A stretch of 64,000 bases of DNA, from assembly GCF_018336155.1 (NCBI RefSeq), contig NZ_JAGYHF010000001.1:248001-312000 (forward strand), written 5' to 3'. A program made the translations under genes and the position numbers. Shown one piece after another: positions 27,575 through 36,735 of this stretch (within the stretch, counting starts at the first letter, position 1; every line of letters begins with the position of its first letter). The notes under the pieces are model-generated. The model did not search any database, was not told the origin of the DNA, and saw nothing but the letters and a program-made list of their open reading frames with translations. Source of the DNA: Pseudomonas rustica. GTDB lineage: Bacteria > Pseudomonadota > Gammaproteobacteria > Pseudomonadales > Pseudomonadaceae.

Positions 27575-28387
27575 TTAGCGGGCGGCGCCGAGCTGGCCTT
27601 TTTCGTCGGAGAAGACAATTTCCACGCGACGGTTCTGTGCCCGCCCACGCTCGGAAGCGTTGACGTCCACCGGGTATTCGTCGCCGTAGCCTTCGACCTG
27701 AATGCGTTTGTCCTCGATACCGAGATCCATCAGCACGTCGGCCACCGCTTGCGCGCGGTCGCGAGACAGTTTGAGGTTTTCCTGCTTGCCACCAGTGCTG
27801 TCGGTGTAACCCTCGATGCGCACTACGCGTTTCGGGTTCAGTTGCAGGAACTGGACGATTTTCAGCACGACACGGTTGGCCGAGTTTTTCAGCTCCGCTT
27901 CACCGGTGTCGAACAACACGTCACCGAGGGTCATCACCAGACCACGGTCGGTCTGCGTAGTGGCCAATGCGACGATCTGCTCTTCGAGCCATTTGCCTTG
28001 TTGCTGCACGCTGAGCAGTTTCGATTCGCGCAGGGCCAGTTGCAGGCGCTGACGTTCGAGTTCGAGCTTGGCGATGCGTTCTTCGTTGAGCACCTGATTG
28101 GTGTGCTCGCGGGCGATTTCGCTGTAGCGCTGGCTCAGGTAGGCGTAATGCACCACGTCCGAACCGCTGCCCCAATAGGTCGACAGGCGATCGGCGCGGG
28201 CCAGGGATTCCCCGGCGCGGATCACGTCTTTCGGCGCGATGCGCAGCACGTTCGAGTCTTCTTTGACTTTCTGAAAGTCAGCACCCGCCTCTTGCAATGC
28301 CGTTTCGCTGTGTTGACCGGCGCAGCCGTAAAGACTGGCGCAACCGGCGAGGATCAGACCGCCAAGGACTTTCGACTTGAGGCTCAT
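27575..28387 (-). CDS. OmpA family lipoprotein
   Basis: A 270-residue protein with a lipoprotein signal peptide (lipobox LYGC, Cys22) and a C-terminal OmpA-type peptidoglycan-binding domain (residues 150-260: ALATTQTDRGLVMTLGDVLFD, then RIEGYTDSTGG and LSRDRAQAVADVL). The middle is a coiled-coil-like stretch of charged helices. It probably anchors the outer membrane to the cell wall. Its start overlaps the stop of the upstream DUF4398 gene by 4 nt (ATGA), so the two are coupled. Confidence 0.92.
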   Translation of the reverse strand: MSLKSKVLGGLILAGCASLYGCAGQHSETALQEAGADFQKVKEDSNVLRIAPKDVIRAGESLARADRLSTYWGSGSDVVHYAYLSQRYSEIAREHTNQVLNEERIAKLELERQRLQLALRESKLLSVQQQGKWLEEQIVALATTQTDRGLVMTLGDVLFDTGEAELKNSANRVVLKIVQFLQLNPKRVVRIEGYTDSTGGKQENLKLSRDRAQAVADVLMDLGIEDKRIQVEGYGDEYPVDVNASERGRAQNRRVEIVFSDEKGQLGAAR

Positions 28388-28740
28388 TGAGCATCTCCCA
28401 GTTGCTTGCGCAGACGGACGATGCGGGTGTTGAGCACATTCACCTGTTCTTCACTTTTTTGCGTGAGCACTTTGGCCTCGGCCAGACGCGCATCCAGTTC
28501 GGCCTGCTCGGAACGCATCCGCGCATTGCGGTAGGACTCGTCGGCCATGTTGCCCTTGGCTCGATCGTATTTGGTTTCGGCCAGTTTCATTTCCGGCACA
28601 TCATCAGCGGTGGCACCGACAGCCTTGGCCTGGGTGATGGCCTGCTCGGTGAGGCGCATTTGTTCGTTGGGTGCCGGATCACTGGCGCAACCGGCCAGAG
28701 CCAGAACGGCCATCGCCGCGAAAAGAGGTCGAATACTCAC
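28384..28740 (-). CDS. DUF4398 domain-containing lipoprotein
   Basis: A 118-residue lipoprotein (lipobox LAGC, Cys18) followed by one long helical region with heptad-like Leu/Ala spacing, the DUF4398 pattern (AETKYDRAKGNMADESYRNARMRSEQAELDARLAEAK). Its partner downstream is an OmpA-type lipoprotein, a common pairing. It starts at a GTG; the AGGG ribosome site overlaps the TAG stop of the upstream substrate-binding gene, so the three genes form one operon. Confidence 0.87.
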   Translation of the reverse strand: MSIRPLFAAMAVLALAGCASDPAPNEQMRLTEQAITQAKAVGATADDVPEMKLAETKYDRAKGNMADESYRNARMRSEQAELDARLAEAKVLTQKSEEQVNVLNTRIVRLRKQLGDAQ

Positions 28741-28749
28741 TAAGAATCC

Positions 28750-29571
28750 CTACTGTTTTGGGGCACTGACAGGTTGTTGCGGCTGTTGCTGCTGCGCCTT
28801 CCAGCGCTCGATATTGCGTTGCAGCACGGCTTCCGTCAGTCCGGACGCGGGCAATTCTGTCATCTTTTTGGCTAGCTGTCCGCGCAACCACGGATCGTTG
28901 CAGGCCGAGTTGTGGGAAACCGCGAGGAACAGGCCCGGGCGGTCGATGGGTTGCTCGAACGCCAGCAGATCATTGGCCATGCCCAATGCCTGCGCGGCGG
29001 CCATGCCCGAGTAGCGGCCGGCGAGTACATATTCCACTTCACCGAGGAGCAATTTCTGCAGGGCCTGGGTGAGGTTGGCTGTCTTGGTCAGGGCCAGATT
29101 CTGCTCGGCGAAAGTACTGAATCCTTGCGTCATTCGAGACTTTTCCGACAACGCGCCTGCGTGACCCTGCAGGTCTTTGGCTTCGCTATAGACCAGTGTC
29201 GAGCCTTTGCGCGTCCACACCAGGTAGTCGTTTTCCAGCAGTGGCGGGTAGATGTAGTCGAGGTTTTCCAGCTCGTTGAAGATCAGCGGCGCGTCGGCGA
29301 GCATGTCCATGCGCCCGCTGCGCACTTCGTCGAGGGCTTGCGAGCGTTTGCCGGCGTAGAGCAACTCGACCTTGATGCCGAGATCCTTGGCCACTTGTTG
29401 AAGCAGGTCGGCACTGGCGCCGATCAGTTGCTTGGGATTTTGTGGATCCTGCCACAGGTACGGCGGCGCATCCGGGCTGCCGGTGACGACGAGGCGCTCG
29501 CACTTGCCGGCGGCCACGGCCAAACCGGGCAACAGGGCCAAACCCAACAACCATCCGCAGCGCAGATCCAT
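28750..29571 (-). CDS. Periplasmic substrate-binding protein (SBP_bac_3 fold)
   Basis: A 273-residue protein with a signal peptide (cleavage after AVA, about residue 21) and a bilobed amino-acid-binding fold: LVVTGSPDAPPYLWQDP, then IGASADLLQQVAKDLGIKVELL and VRSGRMDMLADAPLI. A glutamine- and proline-rich tail ends the protein. No permease or ATPase gene is nearby, so it may sense a ligand or work in the envelope with the two lipoproteins it is co-transcribed with. Confidence 0.87.
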   Translation of the reverse strand: MDLRCGWLLGLALLPGLAVAAGKCERLVVTGSPDAPPYLWQDPQNPKQLIGASADLLQQVAKDLGIKVELLYAGKRSQALDEVRSGRMDMLADAPLIFNELENLDYIYPPLLENDYLVWTRKGSTLVYSEAKDLQGHAGALSEKSRMTQGFSTFAEQNLALTKTANLTQALQKLLLGEVEYVLAGRYSGMAAAQALGMANDLLAFEQPIDRPGLFLAVSHNSACNDPWLRGQLAKKMTELPASGLTEAVLQRNIERWKAQQQQPQQPVSAPKQ

Positions 29572-29600
29572 GGCGAAACGCTCCCACTCAAATCCAAGAC

Positions 29601-29634
29601 AAAAAAAAGCCCGACCAAAAGGTCGGGCTCTTTA
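29601..29634 (-). terminator. Intrinsic terminator of the etfBA operon
   Basis: Stem agcccgacc/ggtcgggct with a 4-nt loop and eight T on the minus strand, 18 nt after the etfA stop. Confidence 0.93.
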
Positions 29635-29651
29635 TAAGTGAAGCTGCCGGT

Positions 29652-30581
29652 TTAAACCAGCTTCTCCAGCTCAGGTACTGCTTCGAACAGATCCGCCACG
29701 AGACCGTAATCGGCCACCTGGAAGATCGGCGCTTCTTCGTCCTTGTTGATCGCAACGATCACTTTGGAGTCTTTCATACCGGCCAAATGCTGGATCGCGC
29801 CGGAGATACCGACGGCGATGTACAGCTGAGGCGCAACGATTTTGCCGGTCTGACCGACCTGCATATCGTTCGGTACGAAACCTGCGTCGACGGCGGCGCG
29901 CGAAGCACCCACCGCAGCGCCCAGCTTGTCGGCCAGGGCGTACAGGTGTTTGAAGTTGTCGCCGTTCTGCATGCCACGGCCGCCGGAAACGACGATCTTG
30001 GCAGCGGTCAGTTCTGGACGATCGGACTTGGCCAGTTCTTCGCCAACGAAGCTCGAAGTGCCCGCGTCGTGTGCAGCGCCGACTGCTTCAACAGCCGCCG
30101 AACCACCTTCAGCAGCAACCGGGTCGAAACCGGTGGCACGCACGGTGATCACTTTGATCGCAGCGGTCGATTGCACGGTAGCGATGGCGTTACCGGCATA
30201 GATCGGGCGCTTGAAGGTGTCAGCGCTTTCGACCGAGATGATCTCGGAGATCTGGTCAACGTCCAGCTGCGCAGCAACGCGCGGCAGGATATTTTTGCCG
30301 TTGGAAGTGGCGGCAGCCAGGATGTGGCTGTAACCAGCGCCCAGCTCAGCGACCAGCGGAGCAACGTTTTCCGGCAGCTGATGCGCGTAAGCGGCGTTGT
30401 CAGCGTTCAGGACTTTGCTCACGCCAGCGATTTTCGCTGCGGCTTCAGCCACGGCGCCAGCGCCTTGGCCTGCAACCAGAACGTGGATGTCGCCGCCGAT
30501 TTTGGCAGCAGCAGCCACGGTGTTCAGTGTGGCCGGGGCCAGCACTTTGTTGTCGTGTTCAGCGATTACCAAGATAGTCAT
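29652..30581 (-). CDS. etfA: Electron transfer flavoprotein subunit alpha
   Basis: A 309-residue ETF-alpha. The FAD-binding C-terminal domain is clear: [38 protein letters not shown], then [25 protein letters not shown]. It forms a heterodimer with EtfB, takes electrons from acyl-CoA and other dehydrogenases, and passes them to ETF-QO, encoded divergently. It starts 2 nt after the etfB stop, so the subunits are made together. Confidence 0.97.
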   Translation of the reverse strand: MTILVIAEHDNKVLAPATLNTVAAAAKIGGDIHVLVAGQGAGAVAEAAAKIAGVSKVLNADNAAYAHQLPENVAPLVAELGAGYSHILAAATSNGKNILPRVAAQLDVDQISEIISVESADTFKRPIYAGNAIATVQSTAAIKVITVRATGFDPVAAEGGSAAVEAVGAAHDAGTSSFVGEELAKSDRPELTAAKIVVSGGRGMQNGDNFKHLYALADKLGAAVGASRAAVDAGFVPNDMQVGQTGKIVAPQLYIAVGISGAIQHLAGMKDSKVIVAINKDEEAPIFQVADYGLVADLFEAVPELEKLV

Positions 30582-30583
30582 GA

Positions 30584-31333
30584 TTAGATTACCTTCGCTT
30601 CGTTTTTCAGTTTCTCGACCAGTTCAGCCACCGACTTGACCTTGATGCCTGCGCTGCGTGCAGCCGGCGCTTCGACTTTCAGGGTCTTGTTGGTGGAGGC
30701 GGTGGAAACGCCCAAAGCGTCCGGAGTCAGCACTTCGAGAGGCTTCTTCTTGGCTTTCATGATGTTTGGCAGGGACGCATAACGCGGCTCGTTCAAACGC
30801 AGGTCGGTGGTGACGATCGCCGGCAGTTTCAGGGAAACCGTCTGCGCGCCGCCGTCGATTTCGCGAGTCACGGCAACGCTGTCGCCAGAGACTTCGACTT
30901 TCGAGGCGAACGTGCCCTGACCGTAGCCGCTCAATGCAGCGAGCATCTGGCCGGTCTGGTTGTTGTCGCTGTCGATGGCCTGTTTGCCCAGGATCACCAG
31001 TTGAGGCTGTTCCTTGTCGACCACAGCCTTGAGCAGCTTGGCCACGGCGAGCGAGGTCAGATCTTCAGCGGATTCGACGAGGATGGCACGGTCGGCACCC
31101 AGAGCCAGTGCGGTACGCAGCTGCTCCTGAGCGGTGGTCGGGCCGATGGAGACGACGACGATTTCAGTCGCAACACCTTTCTCTTTCAGGCGTACGGCTT
31201 CTTCCACTGCGATTTCGCAGAACGGGTTCATCGACATCTTGACGTTGGCGAGGTCTACGCCGGAATTGTCCGCCTTGACGCGAACCTTGACGTTGTAATC
31301 CACAACGCGTTTGACAGCTACAAGAACCTTCAT
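30584..31333 (-). CDS. etfB: Electron transfer flavoprotein subunit beta
   Basis: A 249-residue ETF-beta with the N-terminal [23 protein letters not shown]-binding segments ([24 protein letters not shown]) and the ETF-beta signature near residues 150-175 ([27 protein letters not shown]). It is the first gene of the etfBA operon. Its upstream region is shared with the divergent ETF-QO gene and contains a PsrA-type operator and a long imperfect inverted repeat. Confidence 0.97.
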   Translation of the reverse strand: MKVLVAVKRVVDYNVKVRVKADNSGVDLANVKMSMNPFCEIAVEEAVRLKEKGVATEIVVVSIGPTTAQEQLRTALALGADRAILVESAEDLTSLAVAKLLKAVVDKEQPQLVILGKQAIDSDNNQTGQMLAALSGYGQGTFASKVEVSGDSVAVTREIDGGAQTVSLKLPAIVTTDLRLNEPRYASLPNIMKAKKKPLEVLTPDALGVSTASTNKTLKVEAPAARSAGIKVKSVAELVEKLKNEAKVI

Positions 31334-31365
31334 GGATTCCTCGTTACTCTCCGGTGAAAAGAAAG

Positions 31366-31603
31366 TCGCCTAGGCGAACCTGGCGGTTGATGCTCATCGG
31401 GCTACAAGGGCACCTCTAAAAACGCCGGCTTGTACTCGGGATGATTTCACGTTGCGAAGTGCGTGACCGTTCGTCAGTGGTGACCATTCAGTCATTCAAC
31501 TTCGCGGTGTGTAAACTGCGCGCCAGACCTGCGCTGCGCATCACCCTTTCTGCCTACGCCCTGTCTTTAGAGGTGCTCTTGAAACCGCCAGTCTGCCTAC
31601 GAC
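31366..31603. repeat. Long imperfect inverted repeat upstream of etfB
   Basis: Two arm segments pair. The outer one is 31366-31388 (gtcgcctaggcgaacctggcggtt) with 31583-31603, whose complement reads gtcgtaggcagactggcggtt. The inner one is an exact 11-bp match, gcacctctaaa at 31410-31420 with tttagaggtgc at 31566-31576. About 145 bp lie inside, with a 10-bp direct repeat tctgcctacg at 31549 and 31592. It could be a decayed MITE-like element or a cruciform-forming regulatory region. No coding potential was seen. Confidence 0.6.
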
Positions 31604-31710
31604 GAGCGCAAAACCGCCCGTATCTTGACCGGAACGCCTATTCCGGTCAATACAGCAAAATGACCATTCATAAGCCGCGCTTCTTTGATTTCTCTGGGCT
31701 GGAGCCAATT

Positions 31711-31724
31711 CAAACAAACGTTTG
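31711..31724. promoter_or_regulatory. Putative PsrA operator in the etfBA / ETF-QO divergent region
   Basis: The site CAAAC-AAAC-GTTTG fits the published PsrA consensus (G/C)AAAC-N2-4-GTTT(G/C) exactly and contains a perfect 12-bp palindrome (acaaacgtttgt, 31714-31725). PsrA is the TetR-type long-chain fatty-acid sensor of pseudomonads that represses beta-oxidation genes. It lies 158 nt before the ETF-QO start. Its use here is inferred. Confidence 0.7.
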
Positions 31725-31881
31725 TATTGGACGCTGAGAGTGGTGTAGATATAATGCGCCGCCTAGAGAGAAAGGTGGGTTTCCCGATATTCCCTTTGAC
31801 GTTAACGTAAAGGCAATTCGGATGCGAGATCGAACCTCCAAATTAGAAAAAAAACTGTGAGCCTTGAGTAGGAGATAGCCT

Positions 31882-33546
31882 GTGGAACGCGAATACATGG
31901 AATTCGACGTGGTCATCGTCGGTGCCGGCCCCGCTGGCTTGTCCGCCGCCTGCCGTTTGAAGCAGAAGGCCGCCGAAGCCGGTAAGGAAATCAGCGTCTG
32001 CGTGGTCGAAAAAGGCTCCGAAGTCGGCGCACACATCCTGTCCGGCGCCGTGTTCGAACCACGCGCTCTGAACGAACTGTTCCCGGACTGGAAAGAACTC
32101 GGCGCCCCGCTGAACACGCCAGTCACCCGCGACGATATTTTCGTGCTGAAAAACGCCGAAAGCGCGCAAAAAATTCCAGACCTCTTTGTGCCCAAGACCA
32201 TGCACAACGAAGGCAACTACATCATCTCCCTCGGCAACCTGTGCCGCTGGCTGGCCCAGCAGGCAGAGAACCTTGGCGTAGAAATCTACCCGGGCTTCGC
32301 CGCTCAGGAAGCGCTGATCGACGAGCAAGGCGTGGTGCGCGGGATCATCACCGGTGATCTCGGCGTCGACCGCGAAGGCAATCCGAAGGAAGGCCTGTAC
32401 ACCCCGGGCATGGAACTGCGTGGCAAATACACGCTGTTCGCCGAAGGCTGCCGTGGCCACATCGGCAAGCAACTGATCCAGCGCTACAACCTCGACAGCG
32501 ACGCCGACGCTCAGCATTACGGCATCGGCCTGAAAGAAATCTGGGAAATCGACCCGGCCAAGCATCAACCAGGTCTGGTGGTGCACACTGCCGGTTGGCC
32601 GCTGGACATCATGGGCACCGAGAACACCGGTGGCTCGTTCCTCTATCACCTGGAAAACAATCAGGTGGTGGTCGGTCTGATCGTCGATCTTTCCTACAGC
32701 AACACGTACCTGTCGCCGTTCGACGAGTTCCAGCGCCTCAAGCATCACCCGGTGCTGGCGCAGTACCTGGAAGGCGGCAAGCGCATCAGCTACGGCGCTC
32801 GCGCGATCTGCAAGGGTGGCCTGAACTCGCTGCCGAAAATGGTCTTCAAGGGCGGCGCGCTGATCGGTTGCGACCTCGGCACCCTGAACTTCGCCAAGAT
32901 CAAAGGCAGCCACACCGCGATGAAGTCGGGCATGCTCGCCGCTGAATCGGTAGCTGACGCGTTGTTCGCTGAGAAGGACGGCACTGAAGAATTGACCACT
33001 TATGTGGACGCGTTCAAGAAGAGCTGGCTCTACGACGAACTGTTCGCCAGCCGCAACTTCGGCCCGGCGATCCACAAGTTCGGCGCCATCGTTGGCGGCG
33101 GTTTCAACTGGCTGGATCAGAACATCTTTGGCGGCAAACTGCCGTTCACCCTGCACGACACCAAGCCGGATTACGCTTGCCTCAAGCTCGCGGCGGACTG
33201 CAAGAAGATCGACTATCCGAAGCCGGACGGCAAACTCAGCTTCGACAAACTCAGCTCGGTGTTCATCTCCGGTACCAACCACGAAGAAGAACAACCTTGC
33301 CACTTGAAGTTGAAAGACCCGAGCATCCCGATCAGCAAAAACCTGCCGCTGTACGACGAACCGGCTCAGCGCTACTGCCCGGCCGGCGTGTACGAAGTGA
33401 TCACCAAGGAAGACGGCGAGAAGCGCTTCCAGATCAACGCCCAGAACTGCGTGCACTGCAAGACCTGTGACATCAAGGATCCTTCGCAGAACATCACCTG
33501 GGTCACGCCGGAAGGCGCTGGCGGCCCGACTTACCCGAATATGTAA
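31882..33546 (+). CDS. Electron transfer flavoprotein:ubiquinone oxidoreductase
   Basis: A 554-residue ETF-QO. It has an FAD motif at residues 9-20 (VVIVGAGPAGLSAA), the ubiquinone/membrane-contact region in the middle, and a C-terminal 4Fe-4S site with four cysteines (YCPAGVYEV, then NCVHCKTCDIKDP, residues about 490-535). It moves electrons from reduced ETF into the quinone pool at the inner membrane. The start is a GTG at 31882 with AGGAG 8 nt upstream; it keeps the MEREYMEFDVVIVG opening known in pseudomonads. ETF and ETF-QO are thus divergent and share one control region. Confidence 0.97.
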   Translation: MEREYMEFDVVIVGAGPAGLSAACRLKQKAAEAGKEISVCVVEKGSEVGAHILSGAVFEPRALNELFPDWKELGAPLNTPVTRDDIFVLKNAESAQKIPDLFVPKTMHNEGNYIISLGNLCRWLAQQAENLGVEIYPGFAAQEALIDEQGVVRGIITGDLGVDREGNPKEGLYTPGMELRGKYTLFAEGCRGHIGKQLIQRYNLDSDADAQHYGIGLKEIWEIDPAKHQPGLVVHTAGWPLDIMGTENTGGSFLYHLENNQVVVGLIVDLSYSNTYLSPFDEFQRLKHHPVLAQYLEGGKRISYGARAICKGGLNSLPKMVFKGGALIGCDLGTLNFAKIKGSHTAMKSGMLAAESVADALFAEKDGTEELTTYVDAFKKSWLYDELFASRNFGPAIHKFGAIVGGGFNWLDQNIFGGKLPFTLHDTKPDYACLKLAADCKKIDYPKPDGKLSFDKLSSVFISGTNHEEEQPCHLKLKDPSIPISKNLPLYDEPAQRYCPAGVYEVITKEDGEKRFQINAQNCVHCKTCDIKDPSQNITWVTPEGAGGPTYPNM

Positions 33547-33566
33547 GTCGAACCGCTGAACAACGA

Positions 33567-33592
33567 GGCTCCCGAACCGGGGGCCTTTTTGT
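33567..33592 (+). terminator. Intrinsic terminator of the ETF-QO gene
   Basis: Stem ggctcccg/cgggggcc with mismatch and a TTTTTG tail, 20 nt after the ETF-QO stop. Confidence 0.75.
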
Positions 33593-33621
33593 TGCCCAGA
33601 ATTCCTCTAACACCACCGAAC

Positions 33622-33713
33622 TGTAGGAGCAAAGCTTGCTCGCGAAAGCGGTGTATCAGATATCAACAATGTTGACTGACACACCGCTTTCGCGAGCAAG
33701 CTTTGCTCCTACG
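33622..33713. repeat. REP pair, family D (AGCAAAGCTTGCTCGCGAAAGCGG variant)
   Basis: Long inverted arms (ctgtaggagcaaagcttgct plus cgcgaaagcggtgt) lie between the convergent ETF-QO and AraC-type genes. Confidence 0.88.
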
Positions 33714-33729
33714 AGGGATATGCGTGGAA

Positions 33730-34620
33730 TCAGGCAGCGCGCTCGTCGCCCGGGCTGCGCTCGAAGTAGCGCTTATATTCGCGACTGAACTGCGACGTAC
33801 TCTGATACCCGACCCGATGCGCCACTTGCGCCACGCCCAAGCCCTCCGCCACCAGCAACGTCTGCGCCTTCAACAAGCGTAAACGCTTCAGATACTGCAC
33901 CGGCGACAACAACGTGCTGCGTTTGAAATGTTCATGAAACGTCGACACGCTCATGTTCGCGCAACCGGCCAGTGTCTCGACATTCAACGGCTCGGTGTAA
34001 TGCGCATGCAGATGACTGATCGACGCCGCCACCCGCGCAAACTGCCCCTGCTGCTCGACCAACGCGCGCAACACATCCGCCTGCGGCCCGCGCAACGCGA
34101 CGAACAATAATTCACGCACTCGCGCCGGCCCGAGAATCTGGCACTCCAGCGGATCGTGCAGGCAACTCAACAGCCGCTCGACGCAGCCACGCATGTCATC
34201 GTCGAGCACCACCGAGGTCATCGACTCCGGCGTCTGCGCCGGAATATGCCGCCCCGGCGCCAGCCCCATGGCCAACACCAGTTCACCGAGCAACACCCGA
34301 TCAATCGCCACGCTCACGCCGAGCAACGGCGCATTCGGCAAGGCAAATGTCTCGCACTCGAACGGCACCGGCAGCGCCTGAATCAGGTAATGCCCGGCAC
34401 CATATTCCATCGTCCGCGGCCCGAGGAACGCCAGTTTGCTGCCCTGGGCGATGATCATCAGGCTCGGTTCATAAATGTGCGGCCCACGGGCGACGTCGCA
34501 ACTGGCGCGCAACACTTGCACACCGGGCAACCCGGTCGGGGAATAACCATCGCGCAGCGCCAGCGGTTCGATCAACGAAACCAGCCGGGCATTGGCATCA
34601 AGATGACGGGTTAATTGCAT
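33730..34620 (-). CDS. AraC family transcriptional regulator
   Basis: A 296-residue regulator. Residues 20-175 form the AraC_N cupin-like domain (VLRASCDVARGPHIYEPSLMIIAQGSK). Residues 195-290 form the two-helix-turn-helix AraC domain (LNVETLAGCANMSVSTFHEHFKR, then GVAQVAHRVGYQSTSQFSREYKRYF). Proteins of this subgroup typically sit beside and activate an oxidoreductase gene, and here the zinc alcohol dehydrogenase is divergent. The ATG at 34620 has GAAGAG 5 nt upstream and is chosen over the TTG one codon earlier. Confidence 0.92.
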   Translation of the reverse strand: MQLTRHLDANARLVSLIEPLALRDGYSPTGLPGVQVLRASCDVARGPHIYEPSLMIIAQGSKLAFLGPRTMEYGAGHYLIQALPVPFECETFALPNAPLLGVSVAIDRVLLGELVLAMGLAPGRHIPAQTPESMTSVVLDDDMRGCVERLLSCLHDPLECQILGPARVRELLFVALRGPQADVLRALVEQQGQFARVAASISHLHAHYTEPLNVETLAGCANMSVSTFHEHFKRSTLLSPVQYLKRLRLLKAQTLLVAEGLGVAQVAHRVGYQSTSQFSREYKRYFERSPGDERAA

Positions 34621-34812
34621 CAAAACTCTTCACTGAAAATAGGGCGGAAAAAGGCGATGAAAGCATGATGGCAGATCCCTTTGCCGCTGCGGCCAATCAA
34701 ACCCGCATGCCGGAGGATTAGGCATGAGACCCGGAGGAATCGTCATGGCCGGACTGTCAGTCGACGCCCAGAATGCGCCGCCTCACTTGTTCCTGCTTTT
34801 GCGAGGTTTCAC

Positions 34813-35865
34813 ATGTACACCGCCATCGGCTATGCCGCCCAATCGGCCACCACGCCCCTCGCCCCGATGAAATTCGAACGTCGCAGCCCACGCGCCGACG
34901 ACGTCGCGATCGAGATCCTCTACTGCGGCGTCTGCCACTCCGACATCCACCAGGCCCGCAATGAATGGGGCATCGCTGTTTACCCGTTGATGCCCGGCCA
35001 CGAGATCGTCGGAAAAGTCACCGCGATCGGTGCGAATGTCACCCAACACAAAGTAGGCGATCTGGTCGGGGTTGGCTGCATGGTCGACTCGTGCCGCACC
35101 TGCGAAGCCTGCCAGTCGAACCTTGAACAATACTGCCTCGAAGGCCCGACCATGACCTACGCCACCCCGGATCGGGTGGATGGCAGCAACACCATGGGCG
35201 GTTATTCGGACAGTATCGTCGTCAGCGAACACTTCGTCGTGCGCATTCCGGAAAGACTGGCACTGGCCAGCGCCGCGCCGATTCTGTGCGCCGGCATCAC
35301 CACCTACTCGCCACTCAAGCACTACGGCGTCAAGGCTGGCGACAAGGTCGGGATTCTCGGCATGGGCGGTCTGGGCCACATGGGCATCAAGTTCGCCAAA
35401 GCCATGGGCGCCGAAGTCACCCTGTTCACCCGCTCGGCGAGCAAAGCTGAAGAAGGTCGTCGTCAGGGTGCCGATCATGTGATCGTTTCCACTGATGCCG
35501 AGCAGATGAAAGCGGCTGCCGGTTACTTCGACTTCCTGCTCGATACCATTCCGGTGCAGCACGATCTCAACCCGTACCTCGACACCCTGCGTTTCGACGG
35601 CGTGCACATTCTGGTTGGCCTGATCGAACCGATCGATCCGCCCGTGCATGCCGCCAAACTGGTATTGGGCCGTCGCATCCTGGCCGGTTCGCTGATCGGT
35701 GGCGTCGCCGAAACCCAGGAAGTGCTGGATTTCTGCGCCGAGCACAACATCACCTGCGACATTGAAATGCTCGACATTCGCCAGATCAACGAGGCTTACG
35801 CGCGCATGATCGCCGGCGACGTGAAGTACCGTTTCGTCATCGACATGGCGACGCTCAAGGTTTAA
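34813..35865 (+). CDS. Zinc-dependent NAD(P) alcohol dehydrogenase (YahK/CAD type)
   Basis: A 350-residue medium-chain dehydrogenase. The catalytic zinc ligands are in CGVCHSDIH (about 37) and GHEIVGKV (about 63); the structural zinc cysteines are in CRTCEACQSNLEQYC (about 95-109). The cofactor motif GMGGLGHMGIKFAKAMG lies near 180. It reduces aldehydes to alcohols, usually with NADPH. The ATG at 34813 follows GCGAGG and gives the normal length. It is divergent from the AraC-type gene and probably under its control. Confidence 0.93.
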   Translation: MYTAIGYAAQSATTPLAPMKFERRSPRADDVAIEILYCGVCHSDIHQARNEWGIAVYPLMPGHEIVGKVTAIGANVTQHKVGDLVGVGCMVDSCRTCEACQSNLEQYCLEGPTMTYATPDRVDGSNTMGGYSDSIVVSEHFVVRIPERLALASAAPILCAGITTYSPLKHYGVKAGDKVGILGMGGLGHMGIKFAKAMGAEVTLFTRSASKAEEGRRQGADHVIVSTDAEQMKAAAGYFDFLLDTIPVQHDLNPYLDTLRFDGVHILVGLIEPIDPPVHAAKLVLGRRILAGSLIGGVAETQEVLDFCAEHNITCDIEMLDIRQINEAYARMIAGDVKYRFVIDMATLKV

Positions 35866-35871
35866 ACCCGC

Positions 35872-36675
35872 TTAAACCTTCAAGCCAAGCTCCGCCGAGA
35901 GCCGGGCTGTGACTCCTTTGATCAGGGGAATCAGCTCGGCCATTTTTTCCAACGGCATGTACGGCACAGTGCTGGCGATACTGATCGCCGCCACGATGCC
36001 CTTGCTCGCATCGCGAATAGGCGCCGCCACGCAGCGGATCGACGGTTCGTTGTCTTCCAGATCGAAGGCGTAGCCACCGGCGACGTACTCGGTCATGCGC
36101 TGCTCAAGCTGTTCCCACGACTGCTGGGGATGCTGCGGCCAGAACTGACTTTTCCCACCCGCTGGCAGGCTGATGTCGTACAGCCGCTGCCAGTCTTTCG
36201 GCGAGTCATCGAGCATCAACGCCTTGCCAATCCCGGTGCGCGCCAACGGCATGCGATGGCCGACCCGCGAACGCATTTCCGGGCCATTGCGCCCCGGGTT
36301 CTTCAGCAGATACAGCACTTCATCGCCTTCACGGATGCCCAAGTGCACAGTGTCGCCGGTCAGCGCCGACAACTCGTCCAGATACGGCCCGGCCAGGCTC
36401 ACCAGCGGCAACTCTTCGCGTGCCTGGAAACCCAGTTCGATCAGCTTCGGCCCGAGCAGATAACCGACTTGCGGCACCACGCGCAGGTAGCGTTCATCGA
36501 CCAGGCAACTGGCCAGACGATGGGTGGTGCTGCGCGTGGTGCCGATCAGTCGGGCAATTTCCTTGAGATCGCGGGCGCCACTGGCCACCGCTTGCACCAC
36601 ACCGAGGCCGCGCAACAGCGTCTGGGTGCCGGTGGGCGCGGCGTCCTTGGTTTTTTCCGGAGCGTCTTCCTGCAT
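35872..36675 (-). CDS. IclR family regulator of the galactonate operon
   Basis: A 267-residue IclR-type protein. Its winged helix is at about residues 25-85 (LKEIARLIGTTRSTTHRLASCLV) and its effector domain follows (GDTVHLGIREGDEVLYL, then GTGKALML-like RTGIGKALML). It is the last gene of the dgo cluster, 60 nt after the transporter gene on the same strand. It probably senses galactonate or the 2-keto-3-deoxy intermediate and controls the promoter upstream of dgoK; this is inferred from position. Confidence 0.88.
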   Translation of the reverse strand: MQEDAPEKTKDAAPTGTQTLLRGLGVVQAVASGARDLKEIARLIGTTRSTTHRLASCLVDERYLRVVPQVGYLLGPKLIELGFQAREELPLVSLAGPYLDELSALTGDTVHLGIREGDEVLYLLKNPGRNGPEMRSRVGHRMPLARTGIGKALMLDDSPKDWQRLYDISLPAGGKSQFWPQHPQQSWEQLEQRMTEYVAGGYAFDLEDNEPSIRCVAAPIRDASKGIVAAISIASTVPYMPLEKMAELIPLIKGVTARLSAELGLKV

Positions 36676-36735
36676 ATCCAGCCTTTACCGTTGAGCGAGG
36701 GAACGGGCGGCATTATGGTCGCCCGACGCAGACCA

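Noticed and set aside
31843..33456. 537-codon open frame antisense to ETF-QO
   Set aside because: The plus-strand protein carries FAD and 4Fe-4S motifs end to end; the antisense frame has none.
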